From Gnetum montanum (taxonomy: Eukaryota; Streptophyta; Gnetopsida; Gnetales; Gnetaceae): a stretch of DNA of 64,000 bases. Positions 47,007 through 58,789 of the stretch are shown here, in pieces. How positions within the stretch are numbered: position 1 is the first letter of the stretch; each line of letters begins with the position of its first letter. Position numbers and translations under genes: made by a program. The notes beneath the pieces are model-generated. The model was not told the DNA's origin, ran no database searches, and saw only the letters and a program-made list of their open reading frames with translations. The DNA is taken from NCBI GenBank assembly GCA_015680685.1, contig MNCI01008326.1:330312-394311 (forward strand), given 5' to 3'.

Positions 47007-47234
47007 GGCCCGGTATGGCCTTAAACTGCCATGGCGGCTCGGTAAGGCCTTAAATTGCCATGGTGGCCCAGTATGTCCTTAAACTTCCATGGCATCCCAG
47101 TATGGCCTTAAACTGCCATGGTGGCCCGGTATGGCCTTAAACTGCCATGGTGGCCCGATATGGCCTTAAACTACCACCCATGGCCTAGTAAGGCCTTAAA
47201 CTACCATGCGTCCCGGTGTGACGATAAAGCACCA
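47007..47234 (+). repeat. 29-bp TTAAACT minisatellite upstream of RT in element C
   Basis: About eight copies of a 29-bp unit, CCCGGTATGGCCTTAAACTG plus CCATGGTGG, at regular spacing (47007, 47036 and so on). It is the most regular of the TTAAACT arrays and lies directly before the pol segment. B has one unit at the matching place (16764-16788). Confidence 0.85.
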
Positions 47235-47316
47235 TCATGCATGTACACACGGCTTACGTTGCCAGAGAACATGGAACAATATCAGTTAGCTCATTCTGCT
47301 CTCTCTTTATTGGCAG

Positions 47317-50300
47317 GAGCAAGCTCGATGGATTATCAGCATCTATCCGCACCGTTAATCATCGATGGGCCATACAGAAAGATCGCAAGGGACATTGACA
47401 TAAATCTCATCCACTTAAGTTTATCAATGGATGATGCATTCATAGCCTCAACACAGCAAATGCTAGATAACTACATAAGTATGATAAGGCCCCTTGACAT
47501 AGAAGCTGAAAACATCACCGAAGACCCGTTAACCGAAACCCCCATCACCATACCCGATGGAGAAATTAAAATATTAAAATTAAGCAAATTACTGAAATCT
47601 TAACTGGCCAAAGACATCAAGGATGTGCTTAGGGACAACATAAAGGCATTCGCTTGGTCTTACACTGACATGCCCGGGTTAGATCCTCAAATCATCCAAC
47701 ACAACATTATCCTTGATCCAAAATTGAGGCTGGTAAAACAAAAGGAACAAAAGGTTAAACCTGAGGTGGCATTGGCAGTTCGCAATGAAATCACAAAACT
47801 TTATCAAGCTGGTTTCATTCAGGTTGTAGATTATGCCAATTGGGTATCCAACATGGTCATTGTCTCGAAAAAGAACGGAAGCATTCTCTTATGCATTGAC
47901 TTCCGGGATCTAAACGTTGCAACCATAAAAGATGATTTTCCCCTCCCTAGCATTGATCAACTTGTTGACTCGACTGTTGGGCACGCATTATTATCTTTTA
48001 TGGATGGCTTCTCAGGATACAACCAGATATGCATTAACTTGGAACATCAGCTCCGGACTACCTTTATGACACCATGGGGAACCTTTTATTATACAATGAT
48101 GCCCTTCGGTCTCAAAAATGCTGGCGCCACATATCAAAGGGCGATGACATTCATCTTTAGCGATTACATGTTACACTTGCTCAACAACTACGTGGATGAC
48201 ATTGTGGTTAAATCAAAGACATCAAAACAACATGTACAAGATCTTCATCTAGTACTCAAGTGTTGTTTAAAATATGAACTGAGACTTAACCCAAAGAAAT
48301 GCATCTTCGGTGTCAAGACAGGAAAAATGTTTGGATTTATAGCCTCAGAAGCAGGGATACGAGTAGACCCCGATAAAGTTAAGGCCATAACAAACCTAAA
48401 ATCACCTGGAAACCTTACCAAACTTCGAGGTCTATAAGGTAGATTACAGTTTATCAGGAGTTTCATAGAAAAACTAACGGACAAGTTGAAACCTATGAAC
48501 CACTTGCTACGCAAGAACATCCATTTTGAATGGACTCCACAGTGCCAGGAAGCATTCAATGATATTAAAGCAGCACTCGTTTATTTACCCACAATTTATC
48601 CACCTCAAAATGATAAACCGTTTTACATCTACCTCACCACTTTAGATTCTTCAATTGCATCTATGCTTTGCTAGAAACAAGATGATGGAACCGAAGTCCC
48701 TGTCTATTACTTAAGCCATGCATTATTCACCCATGAGAAAAGGTATAATGAGGTGGAGAGGTCATGTTTAGCCTTGGTCTTTTTTCTAAAGAAATGGTGA
48801 CATTACCTCTTCCATAATCAAGTTAACATAATCTGCAAGGATAATGTGCTCAGAGCCATCACCAGAAATATTTACGAGTCAAGCAGGATAGCCTATCGGA
48901 AAGCCATGATAGCTAAGTTTGACCTGCACTACATAGCGCAATCATCAGTTAAGAGTCAAGGCATAGCGAATCAAATGACCACGTCACCAACGCACGATCA
49001 AGCAACGATAGAGCCAGAATTCCCGAATGAAAATGTAAGTGCAATAGACATAGTACCCAATGACTACGATGTCATTCTAAACTTTGATGGAGCATCAACC
49101 TCTCGAGGGGGAAGTGCTGCCGTTGTCATCACCTATCCCTCTAGGGAGATCAGACCCTTTGGTTATCGTTTCAATTTTCACTGTACCAACAACATAGCAG
49201 AGTACAAAGGTCTCCTTAGAGGTCTCGCGACAGCACTAGCTTCAGACATCACACGACTAGTGGTCAGAGGAGATTCACAACTGGTTTTGAACCAAGTCAC
49301 AGATATTTATACACGCAAAGCACAACATTTACAACCATACTATGACTTGAAAAAACACTTAATGAGGCAATTTGAAAACATCGATGTGCAACACGTCTCT
49401 AGAAACGATAATACCATTGCAGACGCACTGGCCACTTTAGCGTTAAACATATCGCTTGACATGTTCCATACATTACCAAGCTCCATAATCAGTTGTGTTG
49501 AACCAATAACCGATACTCTTGATACGTTGCCAATTGCATCCATTAGTACAACACATACGATAGAATGGTATGACGACATAAAAGAGTACCTTCTACGTGG
49601 TGAAACACCACGACATCTAAAAAATGCACAAAAGGATGTAGTACGAAAGCATTCTTGGAAATATGCACTGGTAGGGGACACATTGTATCATCGATCCTAT
49701 GAAGGCATATTGCTAACATGCGTTGGTAGTACTGATGCCCAAACCATCGTTGAGTAGGTACATGACGGACTATGCGGAGGACATATAGCACCAAAAGCAA
49801 TGGCAACAAAGATAAGATGCTTAGGCTACTATTGGTCACACATGGAGTATGACTATCTCTCCAAGGCTAAAACATGCAGTACCTATCAAAGGCACAGTAA
49901 TCTAATCCATGTCCCACCAAATGAGTTGCATACGACACCCATCACATGGCCCTTTCAAAAGTGAGTTTGGACCTTATCGGACCAATAACGCCCTCATCTT
50001 CTATAGCACATAGTTTCATCATAACCGCAACAGAATATTTCATGAAGTGGGTAGAATCTATTCCCTTTCGAAAGACTACATCTAAACATGTGTGCCACTT
50101 CATTCTTGAAAACATTGTAACCCGTTTTGGCATTCCCATGACCATCGTCACTGATAACGGGCCACAATTCAGCAGTGCCAAAACCAAAACTTTTTGTGAA
50201 AGTCTGGGGGATCAAAAATTCATTTTCATCCCCTTATTACCCTTAGAGTAATGGGCATGTAGAGGCCACAAACAAAACCATCATTACAATACTCAAAAAG

Positions 50301-50804
50301 ATGCTTACCCAAAGCAAGAGAAGATGGCACGAATAATTGGTATACACATTGTGGGCATATCGTACTATGCATCGGACTTCAACAGGTAAAATTCCATATA
50401 GTCTTGTTTATGGTTCAGAAGCTGTTTTACCTCTGGAATTGTAGGTACCATCTTTAAGGATCACACTTTCCGGACTCCTCGACAAAGGACAAAACAATGA
50501 CCTACGCATCATTGACCTAGACTCGGTGGAGGAGGAACGCATACGTGCACTCGACCATATTGAGTGGTACCAAAAACAACAACGGCAACACCATCGGCAC
50601 AACATTCATAAGCGCCCCATCAAAGAAGGAAACCTTGTACTTAAGGTCATTCGGGAACACCTGGACAAATTCTCAGCCAACTGGGAAGGGCCCTACTTGT
50701 TAACTAAAGCATACGATAACGGAGCATTCAAGTTGGCTGATATGGAAGGGAATGAACTTGCAAATCCAACAAATCACTTGTTCCTGAAACCATTCTATGT
50801 TTGA
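47317..50804 (+). pseudogene. pol: Pol remnant of element C: RT, RNase H, archaeal-type RNase H, integrase
   Basis: RT: open from 47625 to 48437, with MDGFSGYNQI, PFGLKNAGATYQRA and catalytic YVDD (48190-48201). RNase H: PFYIYLTTLD to NEVERSCLAL (48618-48780). Archaeal-type RNase H (49076-49450): FDGASTSRGG, NNIAEYKGLLRG, RGDSQLVLNQV and NDNTIADALATLA, so all acidic residues look present. Integrase: GGHIAPKA and TCSTYQRH (a zinc Cys is Tyr), LDLIGPITP (49969), VTDNGPQFS, then SNGHVEATNK near 50250 with Glu kept. The C-terminus ends FLKPFYV. Breaks: stops at 47602, 48437, 48674, 48799 and 49757 and frameshifts near 49960 and 50220. A CAG at 47314-47316 after a pyrimidine tract is a possible splice acceptor. 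Confidence 0.88.
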
Positions 50805-50824
50805 GTACAAGCTCAGGTATGTGT

Positions 50825-51185
50825 GAGTCCTGGCGTCACGACTATACACTGATACCATAGCTCGTCCTAGAATCATGATGATAAACTGATACCAGAGAAC
50901 AGTCTTGGAACCATGACCTAAAACTGATACCAGTGCCCGTCCTAGCATCATGACGATAAACTGATACCACACAACGTCTGCAATGACAATAAACTAGCAC
51001 CTGTCTGGTACGATAGTAAACTACCACAGTTGCATTCACCAGAGTCCGCTAAGACTATAAACTGGTTTACGAAGACTAGAAAGTGGCAATGCACCGTCCT
51101 CCATGATGCTAAATGGGAAAATGTCCAATGGGTCATGACATAAAACTAACCCATGATAGTCTGCTAAGACTATAAACTGGCAAGT
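50825..51185 (+). repeat. Degenerate tandem repeats after integrase in element C
   Basis: About ten units of 30-45 bp with cores such as ATCATGACGATAAACTGATACC and CCGCTAAGACTATAAACTGG (each split by single changes). They match in place, and in the TAAACT core, the array at 20470-20950 of B. Confidence 0.7.
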
Positions 51186-52191
51186 TCATCTTTGGTTCTT
51201 TAATTTATGGCTACATTCAAACTTCATCAGAATCGCTACATCGCTTACCATCGGCCGATCCTAACAACATTGCTGCCAACCATATACCGTGCCTGACATC
51301 TCATCTGGTGCCATTGTTTCATCAGTAGTTGTTTAAGTCTAAGCTTGCTTACTCACTCATGGTTTTTATGTCCTCTTGGAGTTGTGTTTGCAAGATGACA
51401 CTCAGAAGTGTTCGTACAAGAATGCACTTCATCATAAGCAGCAAGGTGAGGCGATGTTCACAGCACACGTGGCAAGACTAAATCAAGCCATTCAGTAGTA
51501 CATCCCCATTTCCCGGTACATTTCCTATCTATTCATCAACATACTCTACTCAGCCATACCTCTGATACACCCAGTACACTCAAAACTTTGAGGATACTGT
51601 TGCACACTATAATAGTTTTAAACAATTGCAACACACAACATAGTACTTGAGTATGAGTACAAGATCAAAACAAAGCCTCTTCTAGAAAAATGGGACTTGA
51701 AAGAAAATGTTCATGTCTAAAACAATCGAGTGACGTCCCGGTGCATGGCTTTGGCTCTCCGCCAACAAGCTTCCCCTTAATACTAAACAAGGGTCTTGTT
51801 CCTCCAAAGAATGCAACGCAGCATCAAGTGCCTTTGGTCTTGCCAACAAGTCCTCTCAGACACTAACCAAGAGTCTTGTTTTGCCAAAGGATGCATACCT
51901 CATGTCTTGATTCTAAGTCTGCTAAACAATGGCTCTTGACAAGGATCAGCATGACCCGTATACACACCAGAACATCCCCTTTACCATGCATACTCCCTTG
52001 ATCAGTTCCCAATCCCACAATCTCCATTTCCCTATCCAGCTACAAATTTCACCTCCCCAATCCTATGTACTACTGAACACGGTGTGATGATGTCTAGTCA
52101 GGTAGCAAAGAACAAAGTCTATATGGATTTTCTTGTGGTGTTTTGCACTTCTTTGTCGATGTTTCTTGGGTCGATTCCTCCAAGCATCAAC
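51186..52191 (+). other. 3' untranslated region of element C
   Basis: About 1 kb without recognisable coding sequence. The phrase GTCGATG...TTGGG...CATCAACAAAGAGGGG near its end is shared with B (21901-21945). Confidence 0.5.
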
Positions 52192-52204
52192 AAAGAGGGG
52201 CCAA
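52192..52204 (+). promoter_or_regulatory. Polypurine tract of element C
   Basis: AAAGAGGGGCCAA abuts the 3' LTR; near-identical to B. Confidence 0.78.
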
Positions 52205-53489
52205 TGAAACACCACAAAATTTTGAGCTTAGTACTTCTCCAAATAAGAATCAAGCTAAGTCATGATATTTTTCAGCATGAATGAAGCTTGAGGGCCCCAT
52301 AGACAGCTTCAAGTAGAGTCGAACTCAACAAGAAACAGGTCCTTAGGACCCACAGACGACGACGATGACATCTGCTATCAGAAATGGCAACTTCGGAGCT
52401 CAACATACTTAGTTTTCACTAAGTATGCATTTCCAGCGTATACGCCCAAGATCACATTTCTAGCATATATGCTCAAGATCACACCTCAGCGTATACGCCC
52501 AGCATAGATGTTCGGCATACATGCCTCACGTGTACACTCAACAGGTACGACTAATGTATACGCTCGACGTGCAATCTCTGAAGATGGCACAGAGATAGTA
52601 CTATAGAGCAAGAATTGGTACAAGGCAGCAACTCACACAAACAGAGCAACCATTAGCGTATACGCCCAGCATCCACAGCGTATACGCCCAACATCCACAG
52701 TGTATACACCCAGCATATACGCCTGGCACACCCAGCGTACACTCCCAGAGCATACTTCCACCAGATATAGCGTATACACCCAACGTATATGCCCAGTAGA
52801 GGCAGCATGTTGTACACTTGTAAATTTTATTCTTTTGCACCCGGTCAATGCACCACATATCACCCAACCCGAGTCTAACGACAAAACCTATATAAAAACC
52901 CCAATTTTTCATTAGATCGCGGTGGGCAAATTTGGAGCAAACCAGAGAGAAAAATAGAGATGCTAAGAACCAGAGCAGAGAACCTTGTACGCTGGACTTC
53001 GACCTTGTACATTGAGCGTACAGCCTCTACACTGTTCCTATAGTTTGAACCAGCCAATAGTCATCCCTGCATCCACCGGGGCTATTCGTCCACCTTGTGT
53101 GAAAGCCACAACTACGTTAGACCGGTGCATTGTAACTCTCACTTTGCAATAACATTACCACATTTTCTTCCTAAAATCAGTTACAGTCTTGTATCAATTG
53201 TTGCATGTTTACTATTTATTTTGTTTTATGTTTACACTCTATTTACAGCAGTTACGCTGTTTATGCTCTGTTTTACATCTTTTACGCCGTTTACGTATAA
53301 CCCAGCATATAGCACCTTGGTGTACGTTCGGGGAAATCCTTGCCTGATCTGCGTGCGGACCATTCAAGGTACTCTGCCTTTGTTAATTCCAGCTCACCCT
53401 CAAGCGAAGGTAGGGTCTTCTATACATATTCGGAGATCTCTTGGTTTCTGTTTCCTTCTAGCTAGAGATCGACAATTTCAGACGGTACA
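52205..53489 (+). repeat. 3' LTR of element C
   Basis: 1285 bp, the same length as the 5' LTR; TGAAACACCACAAAA to CAGACGGTACA. Carries the same GCGTATACGCC word array (52430-52800). Confidence 0.95.
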
Positions 53490-53494
53490 CTCAG
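53490..53494. repeat. Target-site duplication of element C, right copy (CTCAG)
   Basis: Perfect match to 36448-36452. Confidence 0.95.
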
Positions 53495-53777
53495 CATATA
53501 GCTATGTCATGCCTATCTGTGCTAGAGCACAGAGGAGAATGTTAGGGACTACCTGATCTGGACGTAACACTATGTTACCTTGCAAGTCTCTCTAGTGCAG
53601 TTGTTCATCCTGATGGAGGATAAAAGTAAAATCGGGTATATACTCATCGAAATGAGTATATACCACCTGGTACTATTGAGGAACTAGTGGATTTTGGTTA
53701 TGCATGTTAGACTGCCGACTGTTTCTTGTATGATCCCTAGGTGGTAAAGTGCTCATATGAGAAGAAGAATAAGACAT
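53495..53777 (-). pseudogene. gag: Gag remnant of element D, N-terminal part
   Basis: ATG at 53777 (MSYSSSHMSTLPPRDHTRN), reading toward element C with a stop after LVPQ. It lies about 125 bp inside the primer site of D, matching the place of the gag ATG in A (140 bp). Element C interrupts it at 53494; gag resumes at 36447. Confidence 0.65.
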
Positions 53778-53902
53778 TGTATCTTATTCAGCATGCTAAT
53801 TAACCATTATATAATTTTTCATTTAATTAATCCTAAGGGTTCGTTTAAGCTCCCAATGATGTGGATAATTTCCTATGTTCTACTTAGCGCACAAACACTT
53901 AG

Positions 53903-53920
53903 TCCATGGCAACGACACCA
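53903..53920 (-). promoter_or_regulatory. Primer-binding site of element D, tRNA-Asp type
   Basis: Reverse complement TGGTGTCGTTGCCATGGA, one base from the LTR, matches the tRNA-Asp complement TGGCGCCGTTGCCGGGGA at 14 of 18 positions. It is less decayed than in A and supports Athila-type priming. Confidence 0.75.
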
Positions 53921-53921
53921 A

Positions 53922-54747
53922 TGATGAGTGGCGAGGTACCCCTACAATCAACAATACGAATATGAGCGTTACACGCATGATCTGGTCGAACTCCACAGAC
54001 TAAGTGCCTACATGCCTCATGGAACACTTAACGTTAATCATTCGTTGTCTTCCCAAACTTACTTGTACTTATTACAGTTGTATGGTTTAGTAAGTCTGAG
54101 GTATATGATTTTTATGTCTTTTCTATTTTATCTCCTATGTTGACAAGGTGAAGGGTGAAGAGACTAATTAACTAACTTTAACTAACAAACTAAGCCTTAA
54201 TTAACCTATCATCAGTATCCGTTCCCACTTACCATTCACACCCTGAACCAATGCAACCTTGGTTACCAAACGCTATTCGTTGTTGGGATCACCAAGCATA
54301 ACACACATGCTTGAAGTGGTCGTACTGAATGCACTTAACTACAGGAGAAGGGTTGAGAGAGAATTAATTAACTACTAAAGCATTTAAATGATAAAAAATA
54401 AATAAAAATAAATAAAATCCTATTTAGCCTAGTCCATGCACTACAAAATTTATCCAAGAAGTTTGTATTTATTTCAGTACACAAACTTGTGTTCAGGTAC
54501 AATATTTGCTCGAATAAAGATCCATTCACTTTGGAGCTCCTACTGCAGGCACATGGAAATTATTCTATCTTTGGAGAGGTAAAACTACCAGAGTTTCACT
54601 AAAGGTCTAGATCTAGATGAGAAACAAGGGAGAGTCACCTCTTATTTATAGACTTGGTGGCGCACCGCGATATCACGTATGTGCTATCGCGGGGAATGTG
54701 ATATCACGTATGCGATATCGTGGCCCATGTGATATTGCATCCCATCA
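53922..54747 (-). repeat. 5' LTR of element D
   Basis: 826 bp (A's is 824). On the minus strand it opens TGATGGGATGC and closes CCACTCATCA. It is diverged from A's LTR in the middle (53990-54480) but close at both ends. The GATATC/GTAC palindromes are near 54667-54740. Confidence 0.88.
54643..54650 (-). promoter_or_regulatory. Putative TATA box of element D 5' LTR
   Basis: Minus strand TATAAATA followed by AGAGG, the same block as in A at 598-605. Confidence 0.6.
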
Positions 54748-55140
54748 GTACTAAATCCAGGTACTAATTTTATCATACTCACTTTTCTTGTAATTATGGT
54801 TTACATTTTGCCAAATATTATAGATTCCTTTTTTAACAAGAAAGATATCTCTCTTTCTTAATAGCCCAAACTCCTATCCTCAAAAAGATCTTTGATATTT
54901 ATTGGTAGTCCCTCTTTCCATAAACATACTATGAACCTTAGTAGAAATGTGTATGGATTGTGAGTTTCTTTTATCTATCATGGGATTGAGAAAGCCATGA
55001 CTATAAGCTCCTGATATGTCAATATGATTTATTTCTTGGATTCTGATATAACATTTGCAAACTAACATGCTCTTATCTTTCTTGGATTCTTCAAATATTT
55101 TACATAGTAAAAATCCAACATATCTATATTTGAGATAGCA
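54748..55140 (-). pseudogene. MULE transposase remnant, N-terminal part (split by element D)
   Basis: On the minus strand NHIDISGAYSHGFLNP and DKRNSQSIHISTKVHSMF (54930-55030) align with NHVYTSRAYYHSFLGP and DRRDSQSIRIFHKI of the second MULE copy (62985-63075). The sequence up to 54748 still aligns with that copy near 63240-63290, and the rest of the copy aligns with 28766 downward. This fixes the insertion point of D inside the gene. Confidence 0.65.
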
Positions 55141-55709
55141 TCTTCATCACTTATGCCATATAAGTTTATTGAAATGAGAGTAAGAAATGTGTCTTTTTAG
55201 TAATTGCTATTATAGAAGACTTGCACAGAGTACAATTTGTTTAGCATAACAAGATTGGCCTTCAATGCTAATGTTATTACTCATGTAATGTTCTTCACTT
55301 TCTTTCCATGCTTAGCATCCTATAAGCTATTAAAGAAATCCACAAAATCAGATGGTAAATTGTTTAATGTTGTTTTTATTTTTTACCTCATACTACATGA
55401 TGTGAACTCATGTGTGTCGCATATAGATTTCCATCTGCATCAAACAATGCAAATCATATTTATTGGAATAGTTGTGAGGGACTACAGTTAGCACTATCTC
55501 ACATTCCAAAAAGTGTGTGCAAATGAGAGTAGTAGTCTCATGCAATTTCAATTGAAAGGCATATTGACCTCCTGAAAGGCAAAAAATGTTTGAAATCTAT
55601 GCCCACCAAAAGCCACAATATCTTCTAGAAGACTTTAGTACATGAACTATGAGAAGCTACAAGTAGCATTACTTCACACTCTCTATAGCACATAAAGACA
55701 AACTTAATG
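55141..55709. other. Interval with no recognised gene
   Basis: AT-rich. An 84-codon open frame at 55237-55491 (plus) has no recognisable motif and is probably chance. It may be the 5' flank of the MULE remnant. Confidence 0.35.
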
Positions 55710-56285
55710 TATAACAACCAAAACTAAACATTAACACCTGAGGAACAATAACCTCTTGGGATACCAATAGTTCTATTGTAAACTTAGTATTTAATTCAAA
55801 AAGTTATGAATAGTTATTAAATGATAGTTAAGTATGATTAGTTGAAAACCTAAGTATGACATTAGGAATCATAAAAGTTTTCATGTTTGATAAATCGAAA
55901 TAACTAATCTAATGGGTGCAGTTTTAGCCTCATGTTACCTGTGATCTATTACAAGAGGCTAAAGAGTTATGGTTATCTATTAGTAGAGCACCACCTTTTT
56001 CTTCCATGTATTTCACATAGGTAAAGTAGGTTATATAAGAACTAGAAATTATGGTAATTACTGATATGAAAAAATACTCAAAACATATAATAGCCAAGAC
56101 TAAAAATTACCACATGAGATATAAGAATCTCTTGGGATGCCATCACTTATGTTGTAATCTTAGTATTTAATTGGAAACATTATTAATAGTCATTAGATGA
56201 AGGTAAATTATGATAACTTAGAAACATAAGAAGGACATTAGGAATCATAACAATTTTCATGTTTTAGGTTAGATAGAGTATGTAA
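55710..56285. repeat. Two-copy direct repeat, period about 376 bp
   Basis: 55710-55905 and 56085-56285 share blocks such as ACATTAGGAATCATAA (55859 and 56235) and CTCTTGGGATRCCA...TTAGTATTTAATT. The two copies are clearly diverged. Confidence 0.7.
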
Positions 56286-56439
56286 TTTTCATGTATGATT
56301 TAATGTTAGATCTTCATTTAAACATTCTGTTACATTACGTTTGAACATTTATCATACTCAAACAATAACATTACCTCACATTAACATTGGAAGTCACAAT
56401 GGCCATCTAGAAGATCAAAACTTATTATAATTTTGGCCT

Positions 56440-58380
56440 ATTGAAAGGTACAAAGCATTTCAAAATTTTGATTTAGCTAGAGTATGAGAGGCTACAAGTA
56501 GGTTTGAAACTCTAACCAATTATTCTCTATTGGAAGGTTTGAATGTCTTTTCGATGATCCTTTATATTTTGGAGGATGCTAGTCTACACTTCCTCACAAT
56601 TTACCTAGACCTTGCTACAAGATGACCCTGTGTATTTTGGAAGCCACAAACTCCAAGAAATTATTTCCTACCAAAAGGTTTGAATTCCTTCGACATAACC
56701 TTCTACCTTCTCAATGTTTCTCTACCTTCAAGTAGCCTTAAAATCCAAGTAGTTCTTTCCTTCTAGAAGGTTTAAATGCCTACTGGCTAAGAATGTAGGA
56801 ATTTGCTAGCCACACTACCTCATTGTTTACCTAAACATTGCTACTAGATGACCTTTCTCCTTCTAGAAGCCACAATCTCCAAGCAATTATTTCCTATTAT
56901 AAGGTTTGAATGCCTACTTGAAGGGATTGCAGAAGGATTCTAGTAGCACCACCTCATAGTTTAGGTGGTACTTGCTACTGAATGACTCTCTACCTTTTGA
57001 AAGTCACAAACACCAAGAAATTATTAACTATTGTAAGGTTTAAACATATTCTAGTAGAAAATGTAGGAGGATGCTAGTCGTACTACCTTGTAGTTTACCT
57101 AGACCTTGCTACTAGATGGTCCTCTACCTTTCAGAAGCTACAATATCCAAGTAATTATTCCCATCCAAAAGGTCTTAATGTGTTTTGGATGATCTTCTAC
57201 CTTCCGATAACTTGAAACTCTAAGTAATTGTTCCCTTCTAGAAGGTTTGCATGAGTTTTGATTGGGACTATGGGAGGGTTCTAGTCAGACTTCCTTGAAG
57301 TTTACCTAGACATTACAACTGGATGACATTCTTTATCCTAGAAGTTACAATCTTCAAGAAACTATTTTCTATAGGAAGGTATAAATGTCTTCTTGTAGGG
57401 ATTGTAGGAGGATGCTACTCATACTTCCTCATAGCTTACCTAGACCTTATTTCTGAATGATCCTATTCCTTCCAATAACTTTGAACCCTAAGTAATTATT
57501 AAATATTGGAAGGTCTAAGTACCTTTTGGTAGGGACTATAAGAGGGTGCTAGTCATACTTCCTCACAATCTACCTAGACCTTGTTATTAGATGATCCTCT
57601 ACCTTCTAGAAGCCATAATATTAAAGCAATTATTTTCATTTGAAAGGTTTGAACACCTTCCTATTAATCTTCCACCTTTTGGATGACCCTCTACCTTCCA
57701 ATAGTCTCAAACTCCAAGAAACTATTTCGTTCTTGAAAGTTTAATTATCTTCTAGCTAGATCTACAGTAGGGTGCTGGTTACATTGACTTGTAGTTTACA
57801 TAGACCTTGACATTGGATGACCTTTTGCCTTTTGGTAACCACAAACTTGGAGCAATTATTTCCTATTAAAAGGTTTAAATTTATTCTAGAGGTACTGTGG
57901 AATGATGCTAGCTACACTTCCTTGTAGTTTACGTAGACCTTACTATAGGATGATCCTCTACATTCAAGAATCCATAATCTCCAAGTAATTATCTCCAACC
58001 TGAAGGTTTCAATGACTTTTGGTTGTTCTTATACATTTTGATAGATCCTTTGCCTTTTGATAATCTCAAACTCCAAGTAACTATTCCCTTTTGGAAGGTT
58101 TGGATGCCTTCTAGTTGGGACTACAAGAGCATGCTAGTCACACTGCCTCATAATTTACATGGTACTTTCTACTAAATGATCCTCTAGGTTCTAAAAGCCA
58201 TAAACTCCAAGAAGTTATTTACTATGAGAAGTTCTTCATGCCTTCCAAATGATCTTCAACATTTTAACTGATCCTCTTCCTTCTAGTAGCCTCAAACTCC
58301 TAGCAAGGTCTAAGTACCTTTCGATAGGGACCATAGGAGGATGCTAGTTACATGGCCTTGCAATTTACAATAGATACTAG
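56440..58380. repeat. Modular tandem array, units of about 134 and 208-225 bp
   Basis: Repeated block: TTTACCTAGACCTTGCTACTAGATGATCCTCTACCTT (interrupted by changes), AAGCCACAATCTCCAAG, AATTATTCCCTATTG, AAGGTTTGAATGCCTT. The phrase TTTACCTAGACCTTG recurs near 56601, 56826, 56961, 57094, 57302, 57435, 57570, 57795, 57929, 58154 and 58363, so spacing alternates between 133-135 and 208-225 bp. Long units contain a second copy of an about 80-90 bp sub-block. No coding potential. Confidence 0.8.
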
Positions 58381-58789
58381 GAGATATGACCATATGCGAG
58401 TCGTAGTCCATCATTGTAAAAATGAGTATGCATTCATGTCAAGATGAAACACATCCATCAACATGATGATACATTATTGATGTACATCAGTAAAAAATTT
58501 ACATCATACATACCCATGCCCTCACCAACCACATCATAGGATTTATAATTACCTAATGAGAATAATGGTAGCCTTGTCCCTAAAAGGAAATTTTTATGTT
58601 TATCCTCTTTAAGATATAAAATATTTTTTTGGTTGGTGCCAGTTCATGGAGATGCTATATGTGAATATTTAAGCATGATGTGCATAGTGTTATGATGCGT
58701 ATTCATTTTAGTTATCATTAAAATATGGAGTGTGATTTTATGTGAACTACATAAGTGTTGCATGCTAGGAATATGCTAGATGAATTCCT
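58381..58789. other. Spacer between two tandem arrays
   Basis: AT-rich, no gene recognised; no clear repeat to either array. Confidence 0.4.

Larger units (their letters stand above)
36453..53489 (+). mobile_element. Element C: 17.0-kb Tat-type Ty3/gypsy retrotransposon with an antisense gene
   Basis: Two LTRs of 1285 bp each (36453-37737; 52205-53489), perfect CTCAG duplication, primer-like site at 37743 and polypurine tract AAAGAGGGGCC at 52192. Same order as element B: gag, protease, antisense multi-exon gene, RT, RNase H, archaeal-type RNase H, integrase, repeats. It shares LTR start, primer site and polypurine tract with B, but the LTR bodies differ, so the two are distinct families of one lineage. 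It lacks the capsid part of gag. The perfect TSD suggests it is younger than B. Confidence 0.93.
28767..54747 (-). mobile_element. Element D: Athila-like LTR retrotransposon, host of nested element C
   Basis: Minus-strand element of about 8.9 kb without its insert. Its 5' LTR is 53922-54747, with a tRNA-Asp-like primer site beside it, then gag (split by C), protease, RT, RNase H, integrase, a 1.9-kb non-coding part and a truncated 3' LTR (28767-28988). It is the same family as A but retains pol. It landed in the MULE transposase gene: MULE-like coding sequence stops at 28766 and resumes at 54748, as judged by the second MULE copy. No TSD can be shown because the outer end of the 3' LTR is lost. 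No Tat-type second RNase H was seen. Confidence 0.87.

Noticed and set aside
47118-47300. Start of an open frame across the 29-bp repeat into pol of element C
   Set aside because: The first part merely translates the minisatellite; B has no equivalent. The pol-like homology begins only around 47317.
28767-54747. Endogenous pararetrovirus (caulimovirid) as source of the RT sequences
   Set aside because: LTRs, target-site duplications, tRNA primer sites and integrases show LTR retrotransposons; no movement-protein-like frame was seen.
55237-55491. 84-codon plus-strand open frame beside the MULE remnant
   Set aside because: Hydrophobic, low-complexity product with no motif or homologous copy in the window.
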